Below, piece by piece: positions 38,101 to 44,500 of a DNA stretch of 64,000 nt. The notes under the pieces were generated by a model. That model saw only the letters and a list, made by a program, of their open reading frames with translations. It did not search any database and had not been told where the DNA came from. Every line of letters starts with the position of its first letter. Position 1 is the stretch's first letter. The position numbers and the translations under genes were made by a program. Origin of the DNA: Phoebastria nigripes (lineage: Eukaryota > Chordata > Aves > Procellariiformes > Diomedeidae); the NCBI GenBank assembly GCA_035582835.1, contig JAYKAV010000433.1, forward strand, positions 852,732 to 916,731, given 5' to 3'.

Positions 38101-41100
38101 TCCAGGGATGGTGACTCCACCACTTCCCTGGGCAGCCTGGAAGTGATCACGAGGGCAGCCCATGCTGAAATGTAACACGGTTGACTATGTATGATGAGCT
38201 CTACCCATACAGCCTGACTTTCAGAGTTCTTGCAGGGTACCACTGAAAATACAACCCCAGTGGTGGGGGCTACTTCCAAGAAAAGGGGCCGATTGAGATT
38301 TGAGCTGGCACAGCCGGTGGTGGGGACCTACCTTGTATTCAGGACAAGACCTCACTGGCTGTGGTTTGGGTGCTGGATCTGTCTCTAAGCCCTATAAGAC
38401 TGCTCCAAGCTGCTTCGCCTTCTGGCTTATTAAGGACACCGTACCCAGCTCCATGCTCTGAGAGTGCCTTGAGGTGCTTGCAAATGCAATTTGCTCCTGC
38501 CCTAAGGACTTTGCTAGATAAAAAGACAGTGTGAAGCAGCTTGATGTGATTGCATGGTGGAGCTTGTGATGGTAATTCCCACACAATTTTCAGAAGGGCA
38601 CATGGGGTCACTGTAACACACTTGCTTCTGGAAATGCCTGACTCTGCCATCACCTCAGTGTGCATTTTCATTTTTTGTATCTTGGCCCAAATTTGCCAAA
38701 TGAAGAGGCCAGTAGCCCAGCAGAGTCTGTCTAGAGAAGAATTAACATGTGCAAACGTGTGTGTGATTTGTGTTTTAAGAGTATGGGGCAGGGAGAAATA
38801 TGTGTATATTATTTATATGTGTGTATATATATAAAATGTTTGTGTGTGTGTGATATAACTCACCAGGCACACATACGAGAAGGTAACAGTTACTAAGACC
38901 CCTCCCTGCCCAGTAGCGCTGCATGGGTGTCGTGGTTTAACCCCAGCCAGCAACTAAGCACCACGCAGCCGCTCGCTCACTCCCCCCAGGTGGGATGGGG
39001 GAGAGAATCGGAAGGGTAAAAGTGAGAAAACTCATGGGTTGAGATAAAGACAGTTTAATAGGTAAAGCAAAAGCCGCGCACGCAAGCAAAGCAAAACAAG
39101 GAATTCCTTCACTACTTCCCATCGGCAGGCAGGTGTTCAGCCATCTCCAGGAAAGCAGGGCTCTATCANGCGTAACGGTTACTTGGGAAGACAAACGCCA
39201 TCACTCCGAACGTCCCCCCCTTCCTTCTTCTTCCCCTAGCTTTATATACTGAGCATGACATCACATGGTATGGAATACCCCATTGGCCAGTTGGGTTAGC
39301 TGTCCTAGCTATGCTCCCTCCCAGCTTCTTGTGCACCTGGCAGAGCATGGGAAGCTGAAAAGTCCTTGACTAGTAGACTACTTAGCAACAACTAAAAACA
39401 TCAGTGTGTTATCAACATTCTTCTCATACTAAATCCAAAACATAGCACTATACCAACTACTAGGAAAAAAAAAAATTAACTCTATCCCAGCTGAAACCAG
39501 GACAATGGGCAAATTCAGATTTATATTCACCCTAGCAAATTCAAACAAGCAAAAGAAAGCAGTTTACTAAGCTGTGGCCCTCTTTGCCACAGGATGTTGT
39601 AGCTGCTGTAAATTTATTATGGGGTCAAAATGCACTTACACAAATCCTTGGAAGAGGCTGTCTACTAAGCATGACTCAACACAGAGATACCATCTCAGGC
39701 TCAGGAAATCCCAGAGCTGCACATTTCTGGAAGCTGGGTAGGGTACTGGGGAGGTGTTGAACGCATTTGCCCTCTTTCTAAACTCTACCCTAAGCATCTG
39801 CTAGTGATGCTGAGAGGGGAAGAGAGCATGGGCTAGCTGGACCTTCAGTCTGATCCTTATGGCCATTCTTGCAGTCTGCTTGCACGTGTTCACATCTCCA
39901 ATCTCCCAAGCTACTTCAAAGCAATTTTATCCTTCACCGTCTGCCTCTATGTCTGCCGTTGTGGAGATCTGGGACGCTTGGGCACTGTCAGGCAAGCAGG
40001 ACAAGACTGTGGCAGACATCAGCATAAGCAAACTGTGTTATCTTACTAGTCTAACGACAAATGTCTGTTCTGGCAATTGGATTTTATGTTTTCGTTACAT
40101 TTAGCATTATAACAACCAGTTCATTAAGATTTAGTGGTCTCAGATGAGTGTCTCTGGATGGGCTGAGTGCTTTGCAGGTGCCAAAAGGAACTGGACCAGT
40201 TATGTCTGCCACCTTTATCTCTTGTTGCCTGGCCAAGGGGCTCAGACAAGGAATGCATGGCCGTGGTAGAAATTCCTACCCAGGTGTCAGGCAGGGAGAG
40301 TGGCTTTGCCATATGAGAACTTGAAGGCCTAAATTCTGATTTTTTTTTTCTTGATAGATGGGATGCAAAAGAAGGCGAGGACATATCTTTTCTGAAGGAT
40401 GACCTTGATGGCCAGGTGAGTTCATCAGTCAAGGCTGGCTGCTGAGTTTTCTCAAAACATGCACTGTCAGGAAAGTTGGAGGCTCTCCGCCAGTGCAGAA
40501 CTGGGAGACCTGTATGTTGGGGTAAATGTACCCCTTGTTAGCGCTTTCCAGATGGCATGATGTGAGAGCAACTTCACTTCTTGCATTGACCCTCTGTCAG
40601 CACAACTCCACTTATTCTGGTCCCTGAACACTTCTCTTTTCCACCTACATCGTTTTACTTCCTTTAATGGCCTCTGCAAGTTTTTCCCCAAGTTTTGGGA
40701 ACCATCATAGACAAGGAATACCATATACTAATATTTTAATAAGTTGAACTAAATGTCTCCTTTTCTCAGAGGAGCCTTGGTATGGACAAGCGGAAGAGCA
40801 GAAGTGAGGAGGGGGTGGAAGAGAATTGCACAGCTGAGCTGGAGGAGAAGGTGAAACAGCCAAGCCTCCAAGATCACGGGGCCTCCTCATCACAAAGGCT
40901 ACGAAGTGGAAAGGTCCAGTCTGCCCACAATGGCCAGAAGGAGGAGCGGAGAGGAGTGAAGGGCTTCAGCATGGAGGTGTCTGTGGCCAGCACAGGTGAC
41001 TCAGAGCCAGGGCCCAAGCCAAGTAAGGAAGGCGTTGGAGAAGATGCCAATGGGAAGCCTGGCACTGCTGACATCTTTCAGGAGAAGGAGAGCACTAACA

Positions 41101-41555
41101 GCACTGCTTCACAGAGCAGCCTTCCAAGCACTGTGCAAGCCACCAGGCATGGCAGTGAGGAGACCTCGTCATTGCCAATGGGAGCAAATTTAGATGGAGC
41201 TGGCTTAGAGAAAAACACAGCTTCAGAACAGGAGTCCACTGAGGACTCTTCAAACGGCCACGGAGGAAAGCTTGACACAGCAGTGGGAGACAGACTGGAT
41301 GCAGGTCAAGGACAGCTGGTGGGCAAAAGAGGGGAGGAAGTGACCCAAGACACTGCCCTTCAGGGGCAAACACTTGCACTGAAAGGAGGTGAAGATGCTG
41401 AAGGCACTGAACACAGAGGAGAGCCTTTGCCCCCAAGGAAAGCCAACTCTGACAAGACTGTTGTGTCTGAGGAGGACACGGCAAAATCACAGTCCAGGGA
41501 AGGGGACCAGCCTGAGGATTGCAAGGACAAGGACAGTGGGGACACTCTCAACTAG
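5051..41555 (+). CDS. CCDC9B: CCDC9B, coiled-coil domain protein 9B: 12 coding exons, first exon missing
   Basis: Spliced gene. The joined exons are 5051-5164, 6772-6876, 7649-7711, 8107-8268, 18135-18284, 27730-27804, 29831-30015, 31407-31468, 31987-32040, 32496-32601, 40358-40415 and 40770-41555. They sum to 1920 bases, 639 residues plus TAG, with every junction phase compatible. Seen: coiled coil at residues 10-55 (ELDKKILALRKKNEALIRRY), DGLTITI near 62, two copies of a KR(I/V)VSEK...RMQ(L/I)A(V/I)TMDNK block (95-148 and 149-198), an R/S-rich stretch (199-223), the family core (224-290), a basic GKDRLTGRARRWD segment (about 350-361) and an acidic tail of about 260 residues. Known: human CCDC9B and CCDC9 share the coiled coil and the RSEY-RWK-RE-ID core. 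CCDC9 has been linked to the exon junction complex, but CCDC9B is poorly characterised. I infer an RNA-associated role. The avian protein appears longer than the roughly 500-residue human one, mainly in the tail. Confidence 0.9.
6772..6876 (+). CDS. CCDC9B: CCDC9B coding exon b: end of coiled coil and DGLTITI motif
   Basis: Acceptor atgtttcag, donor CACAAC|gtaagt, 105 bases, phase 0 to 0, 35 codons. It starts EIEEDKKRAEQEGMAVT, which continues the coiled coil exactly as in human CCDC9B (EIQEDRRQAEQGGMAVT). It ends DGLTITITKAHN, matching the human DGLTVTIS segment. Confidence 0.92.
7649..7711 (+). CDS. CCDC9B: CCDC9B coding exon c: short linker
   Basis: Acceptor tctcatacag, donor TCAATG|gtgagc, 63 bases, phase 0 to 0, 21 codons starting DLKDAITQTEHYGQD. 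I recall no close counterpart in the human protein between DGLTVTIS and the KRVVS block. It may therefore be bird-specific or alternatively spliced; skipping it keeps the frame. Support is from splice sites, phase and position only. Confidence 0.7.
8107..8268 (+). CDS. CCDC9B: CCDC9B coding exon d: first copy of duplicated block
   Basis: Acceptor cgttttccag, donor GCCAAG|gtgagt, 162 bases, phase 0 to 0, 54 codons. It starts DKRVVSEKWGS, passes through a run of seven glutamates and ends FRMGKRMQLAVTMDNKAK. Human CCDC9B has the equivalent EKRVVSRNW...ELAVTMENKAE. The exon is clearly homologous to the next one (18135-18284), from which it is separated by a 9.9-kb intron. Confidence 0.92.
8780..8900. 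promoter_or_regulatory. Possible conserved non-coding element with TAATTA sites
   Basis: An AT-rich block with CTTAATTAAAAATTG and AAGTAATTAAAACTG (homeodomain-type TAATTA/AATTAA cores) inside otherwise GC-richer intron. It looks constrained rather than repetitive, but this is judged by eye alone. Confidence 0.2.
10194..10217 (+). repeat. 12-bp tandem duplication
   Basis: ATGTAGCTCTGC occurs twice in direct succession and is followed by ATG. It is a short slippage-type duplication in the intron between coding exons d and e. Confidence 0.8.
10502..10533 (+). repeat. 10-bp tandem repeat, three copies
   Basis: The unit CATTTGCTTG is repeated about three times, identical in each copy, within the intron between exons d and e. 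Confidence 0.85.
11603..11630 (+). repeat. GGGA repeat with G-quadruplex pattern
   Basis: GGGG, then GGG-A-GGG-A-GGG-AGAGA-GGG. It satisfies the four-run, short-loop G-quadruplex rule on the plus (non-template) strand of the CCDC9B intron. One N interrupts the left side. Confidence 0.65.
14170..14205. repeat. Perfect 20-bp palindrome in an alternating pyrimidine-purine tract
   Basis: TGCACACATGCATGTGTGCA is its own reverse complement. The alternation continues through TATACACACATATACA, giving about 36 bases of strict pyrimidine-purine alternation, a Z-DNA or cruciform-prone sequence. It ends about 60 bases before the 3' end of a CR1 copy. Confidence 0.8.
14266..16012 (-). mobile_element. CR1 LINE, minus strand, with internal deletion
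   Basis: The left edge reads AATAGAATCATAAAATAG then GGTCATCTAGTCTGATCC, the reverse complement of an avian CR1 3' end. On the minus strand, fragments match CR1 ORF2. At about 15708-16004 there is an endonuclease end with SDHKTVDFRSLRAVRKA and GAQETWLIF. At about 15400-15550 there is the linker ACRDGVRKAKAHLELK. At about 15000-15115 there is a reverse-transcriptase C-terminal KFMGDTKL and QVLHLG stretch. The RT core expected between the last two is missing, with a break near 15170-15320. Stops and frameshifts make it non-functional. Both parts keep order and orientation, so it is probably one 5'-truncated, internally deleted copy. Confidence 0.88.
18135..18284 (+). CDS. CCDC9B: CCDC9B coding exon e: second copy of duplicated block
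   Basis: Acceptor atcctttccag, donor GAAAAA|gtaagt, 150 bases, phase 0 to 0, 50 codons. It starts GKRIVSEKRTE and ends FRRGRRMQIAITMDNKEK. It aligns along its length with exon d: the KR-VSEK head, an SEEE-DH middle, and an F-R-G-RMQ-A-TMDNK-K tail. In the human protein GKRIVSEK is recognisable, but the TMDNK tail is not evident in what I recall. Because both exons are symmetric phase 0, either could be skipped without a frameshift. Confidence 0.92.
22195..22960 (-). mobile_element. Old, diverged CR1 LINE fragment, minus strand
   Basis: Plus-strand phrases match the antisense of old sauropsid CR1 elements: ACCAGGACTGTACATGGTAT, TTTTCAGAGAACTAGTCACA, ATTGAATTTCATCCGTAATT, GTATCATCAGCAAACTGTCA and CAGACCATTTATGAGCATGT. 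Spacing is roughly collinear over about 750 bases with many substitutions. It is more decayed than the copy at 14266, so probably an older insertion. It lies in the intron between exons e and f. Confidence 0.75.
25951..25994. repeat. Perfect 16-bp inverted repeat with 12-base loop
   Basis: TCACCATATCCTGGCC (25951-25966) and GGCCAGGATATGGTGA (25979-25994) are exact reverse complements, separated by CACTTTGCAGCA. Two further G-U pairs are possible outside the stem in RNA. The stem is short for a microRNA precursor, and no target-site duplication marks it as a transposon. Confidence 0.85.
27730..27804 (+). CDS. CCDC9B: CCDC9B coding exon f: R/S/E-rich segment
   Basis: Acceptor gtgctcttgcag, donor CGGAAG|gtgagt, 75 bases, phase 0 to 0, 25 codons: AEERRTAEKRRSDSD followed by RGPESEHGRK. 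The composition (arginine, glutamate, serine) resembles RS-like low-complexity segments of RNA-associated proteins. The symmetric phase allows cassette use. The open frame extends far upstream into the intron, but the strong splice sites fix the exon limits. Confidence 0.85.
29831..30015 (+). CDS. CCDC9B: CCDC9B coding exon g: conserved CCDC9-family core
   Basis: Acceptor gcctccactag, donor CACAT|gtaggt, 185 bases, phase 0 in and 2 out. It encodes MTGRERSEYIRWKRERDQID, then LERLARHKNAKGEWRRAWDV and EKSEHM. This is the most conserved block of the family: human CCDC9 has MTGRERSEYLRWKQEREKID and QWRREWDAEK, and CCDC9B has WKQEREQIDLARLARHRDAQGDWRRPWD. It is the best evidence for the gene identification. 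Confidence 0.95.
31144..31167 (+). repeat. TA microsatellite
   Basis: An interrupted (TA)n stretch, AAATATATACATATATATAT, about 240 bases upstream of the acceptor of coding exon h. Confidence 0.8.
31407..31468 (+). CDS. CCDC9B: CCDC9B coding exon h
   Basis: Acceptor tttttaacctgcag, 62 bases, phase 2 in and 1 out. With the preceding AT it reads (M)FEEDFVKDGEPALDNPSNKK. CCDC9 has GMFKDGPVPAHEPS at the same point. The donor AAAG|gttggc is weak (no purine at +3, no G at +5), but it is the site whose phase joins the next exon in the conserved frame. Confidence 0.8.
31987..32040 (+). CDS. CCDC9B: CCDC9B coding exon i
   Basis: Acceptor gtcctttcag, donor GAGAG|gtgagt, 54 bases, phase 1 to 1. It reads (G)GRNARKFQHRSFPPDGR(G), aligning with human RGPRSHQKLQPPPLLPDGKG. 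The exon is small and the intron before it only 518 bases. Phase and homology both select this frame over the two others. Confidence 0.85.
32496..32601 (+). CDS. CCDC9B: CCDC9B coding exon j
   Basis: Acceptor acctgtcttctag, donor AGAAG|gtaagg, 106 bases, phase 1 in and 2 out. It reads GGQHGVNVSDPGPKAVPAVS, then SRAKGKDRLTGRAR(R). Human CCDC9B has GSKARGKERLTGRARRWDM, so the GKxRLTGRARRWD motif is shared across the j/k junction. The segment is strongly basic and probably disordered. Confidence 0.9.
34181..34400 (+). repeat. 86-bp minisatellite, about 2.5 copies
   Basis: Units share GGACAGGGAGCTGG(C/A)CAGAG, then GAAATTTAAAA-like, GGCTA(T/C)A(G/A)GGCAG and GAGGGAAGAA(T/C)T. The GACA(A/G)GG landmark recurs at 34183, 34269 and 34354, giving periods of 86 and 85. 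Copies differ by roughly a fifth of positions, so it is not recently expanded. Confidence 0.8.
36825..36956 (+). mobile_element. CR1 LINE 3' end, plus strand
   Basis: It contains AGGTCAGGTTGGACGAGGCT, TTGGATAGATGACCTTTAAA, GGTCCCTTCCAACCCAAACT and the terminal ATTCTATGATT. This is the canonical avian CR1 3' end with its ATTCTATG hallmark. It is severely 5'-truncated (about 130 bases), as most CR1 copies are. Confidence 0.92.
37969..38143 (-). mobile_element. CR1 LINE 3' end, minus strand
   Basis: It begins with two and a half copies of the 8-bp tail unit (AATCATAG, 37969-37990), then AAGGTTGGAAAAGACCTCTA, AGATCATCAAGTCCAACC and CACCACTTCCCTGGGCAGCC. This is the reverse complement of a CR1 3' end. 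It is about 175 bases and 5'-truncated. Confidence 0.93.
38800..38856 (+). repeat. TG/TA microsatellite
   Basis: Interrupted alternating GTGTATAT, TATATATA and TGTGTGTGTG stretches lie about 75 bases before the solo LTR. Confidence 0.8.
38928..39504 (-). mobile_element. Solo LTR of an avian endogenous retrovirus, ERVL-like
   Basis: A 577-bp unit begins TGTCGTGGTTTAACC and ends CCAGGACA, so it has TG...CA termini. It is flanked by a perfect 5-bp duplication, ATGGG, at 38923-38927 and 39505-39509. On the minus strand it has TATATAAA (complement of 39241-39248) and, about 190 bases downstream, ATTAAA (complement of 39054-39059), in the order expected of an LTR promoter and poly(A) signal. No internal retroviral sequence adjoins it, so it is a solo LTR left by recombination. 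The family is common in bird genomes. The 5-bp duplication suits an ERVL-type integrase, but the family name is not certain. Confidence 0.92.
39241..39248 (-). promoter_or_regulatory. LTR TATA box
   Basis: TATATAAA on the minus strand, followed by GCTAGGGG. It lies about 260 bases inside the right end of the LTR, consistent with the U3/R boundary. Any activity would drive transcription antisense to CCDC9B. Confidence 0.6.
40358..40415 (+). CDS. CCDC9B: CCDC9B coding exon k
   Basis: The acceptor is preceded by a run of ten T (ttttttttttcttgatag). Donor GGCCAG|gtgagt, 58 bases, phase 2 in and 0 out. It reads (R)WDAKEGEDISFLKDDLDGQ, completing the RARRWD motif and turning acidic, as in human RRWDMKEDKEELEGQ. 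It is separated from exon j by a 7.8-kb intron containing the CR1 fragments and the solo LTR. Confidence 0.9.
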
Positions 41556-41587
41556 CAAAGATTTTATCGGCTTGCCTGAGACAGAAG
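40770..41587 (+). CDS. CCDC9B: CCDC9B coding exon l: long acidic tail, stop codon and 3' UTR start
   Basis: Acceptor tccttttctcag, phase 0. It is open for 261 codons from RSLGMDKRKSRSEEG to DKDSGDTLN, with TAG at 41553-41555. It is rich in Glu, Ser, Gly, Thr and Gln with no hydrophobic core, so it is very likely disordered. A consensus donor, ACAGAAG|gtgagt, follows at 41587/41588. No AATAAA is seen until about 43199. I infer that the exon ends at 41587 and is spliced to 50671. The 32 bases between stop and junction are below the 50-55 nt needed to trigger nonsense-mediated decay. Sequence similarity to the human tail is low. Confidence 0.88.
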
Positions 41588-44500
41588 GTGAGTTCCTGAC
41601 CCCACTCCCCATGGTGTGTTTGTTATCCTGTTAATGCTCTCAGTCGTAGTACAGATCCACAACTCCATTTTCTGTGGCCGTAACGGCATCATACCAGATA
41701 ACTATCCAAAAGTGTTAATTAACAGTGATACGGATCCCTCAAATAGTCTAAATCTGTGCATCACAAAGACCTGCCCTGGAGTGGATGGGAAAACAATGGA
41801 AAGTCAGACAGGAAAATTTGGACAGAAAACTGGACTGCTGAGTCTCGTTGGTGACATGAATTAGTTAGGGCACAAACTGAAACTATTCCTGGGAAGGGAT
41901 AACCTCAGAAAGGATAGCAGGATGAATTTATTTCTGTTTCTAGGGCGATCACAACTAGAATAACTTGAGGTCAGCACGGTCCCTTTCCCAAAGCACTTGC
42001 AAAGCTATTGAGGCCCACCTTGTGGACAGTAGTTTGAAGAAGGTCGACTGCACATGGGATTCTCTTCCCAGTATAAGATCTGTGAATGCTACTTTNAATT
42101 ATATATGTTGCAGTGATAACACTGATGTGCAAGGCAGTGTATAAATACAAAGGGTGAGATGGGTCCTGTTGAAAAGGCCTATGAACCAAACAGAAAGGAG
42201 GAAGAACAGATCTGGTTACGTAGCAATGCTCCAGGTTTTACTCAAGCAAAGAAGTTTCTTCCAGAAAGGCAAATGCACAACAAGAAAAGCCAGGAGAAAG
42301 AACAAAGTATGATAGGCAGAAAAATAAGGTAGAAATTAGGAGGAAGGGGCAAGGAGAGAGCGTAGAAGCTCTTTGGCAGTTATCTTTGCAAAACATGTTT
42401 TTTCCAGGCAATGTCACACACAGATCAGGATATCACACCCACAGGTGCTAGATTAGACGGATAAGTTGGGATGTGATTCTACCACCAGGTTAGGCAGTAA
42501 GGTTGCAATTTACTGCACCTAACTCAGGCCGAGCACAGAGGCACCTAACTTAAGATCTGGGCTTTGTTTCTCTTTCAAGGAGAGACATGAGCACTTCCAG
42601 AACGCAATCCAGCTTGCCTAACACCTGAATTGCTCTCAGGATACTCCTGCCTCTATCCTTTAAGTAGAGAGGCAGCAGCTATATTCCATAAATGGGCACT
42701 TCAGGCAATTAGCTGCTCAAAGCTAGGCAGGCAGATCGCCCTCACCAAGTGCCTTTCCCTGATTCCAGCAGGCTTTTCTTCAGACCCCGACCCAGCAGCT
42801 TGCCACCGGGTATTGCTTAGTATTCATCCCAGAGGCACAAATGAGCTTAGGGATGAAGTGGTTAAGCTGCTAACAAAAAGACTTTCACTATAATCCAATA
42901 CGATACAAAAGGCATGGAGAAGCNCAAGCGTTACAGCTGTTTAAAAAAGACAAAACCACCAAGAACCAGCAGGAGCTGGTTCTGTGCTTGAACTAAAATT
43001 CCTTCAAGTGAGGGAAATTAATTCCAACAGCATTTAGGAAAATGTTAAGAGATACCTGGATGCACATAGCAGGAGTTTACTGTCCATGCCATGCCTTTCC
43101 AATCTACCAAAAATCCCCCCAAAGTAGAGGATGAAGGAATTAATGACTACTTTTCTCACTCAGAATAACTTTAATTAGACACCAACTAAGAGGAAACAAT
43201 AAATTACAGTAGTCCTCTTTCATCTCAGCAATGGAGATTCCTATGGTTTGTTAATAGGGCCCTGAGTCCACTTCAGCATGGCTCTTTACTCCATCACTCC
43301 TCACTGAATTCATTATGGCAGGCTTAATTATAAACATAGCCTTATGTCTTGGAGAAGAGAAGGCAACTTAACCTGGTGTTTGCTCTTAAGCACTCACATA
43401 CCTGCTTGGCTAAGCTGGAACTTGAGACTGATATGCTCTCTGAAAATATTTATTGCTTGGGAAACATCAAGTGTAGTGATGCCAGGGGAAAATGAGGGGT
43501 TAACTGGTGCCCCAGTTACCCTCTACCATTTCATCCTGCCTGCCTTCCCATCTATCTCCTTTCTATCTGCAATGCTCATTTTCCCCTGCCTGATCATGCC
43601 CCCAGAGGAGCATGCTCCTGCCTCATTTTACTCTCTTTCCCAAACAGTTTAAGATGAGTTTCCAGGTGCGCCTAAACTATGCACTCGGCATCAGATACCA
43701 CCTTTTGATGCAGACAAATTAAAGCAAGATGCTTTCCTTGTCTGATATTTCCTGTAATTTAGGAGATGCTTCAGATTTCAGGGGAGCCCTGTGCAGGATA
43801 TGGATGGCAGGTCACTTGGGGAGAGTCGGCCTTTAACCAAAAGTGGCAGTGCTGACCTGTGTTAGGATCACAGGAGTAGGCACAGCTACATGAAATCTTA
43901 CACCGAGAGAATGCATTTTCATTCTTTTTAGTCCTTAGAGCAATCACCAATCACTAATTCACAGCAAAGACATAATGACTTATCCTCTCTGAGCACACTG
44001 TTCTGTAATTGTTTCATCTGAGGGTTTCTGGCACTTTCCTCTGAACCCTCTGACTTTCTCGCTGGCAGGGCACCCATGCAGGTGCCACGGTGAGCCAGTG
44101 CAGCAGTTTCTGTGTCCCCCATCTCAGCAATGGGTTTCTCCTGTTTCTTTTTTTTTCCCATTCCATCGACTGCAAGAGCATTTAGAGAATGAGTGCATGA
44201 GTGCTGCTTGGCTGCTAGTCTTTAATGATGTTCTAGGGCATCATTGTCACCTCCTCTCTGCTGAAGCAATTTGACCTCTCCCTTTGCACCAGTGACAGGC
44301 CACTATCAGGGTTGGCTTTCCCAAACAAGATCATTTGCAGACAGAGTGAATTCTGCTATGATTTATTTGTAGTAGGGAGAAGAGCCAAGAGGAAGACAGA
44401 GGGACCTGTCTTTAACTGTCTGCTCCCTGTGTCCAATTTGTCAGGAACATCCCTTGGCAGACAAAAAAAATGCAAGACCTGGATTTCTCTAGCACTAGCT

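Larger units (their letters stand above)
32602..40357 (+). other. CCDC9B intron between exons j and k (7.8 kb)
   Basis: It contains the 86-bp minisatellite (34181-34400), two CR1 3' ends in opposite orientation (36825-36956 plus, 37969-38143 minus), a TG/TA microsatellite (38800-38856) and a solo LTR (38928-39504). It is the most repeat-laden interval of the gene. A plus frame of 169 codons at 34861-35370 shows no motif and is taken as chance. Confidence 0.8.

Noticed and set aside
41553..41580. Stop-codon readthrough of CCDC9B at TAG-CAA
   Set aside because: The UAG-CAA context is slightly permissive, but another in-frame stop follows after seven codons, so little would be gained.
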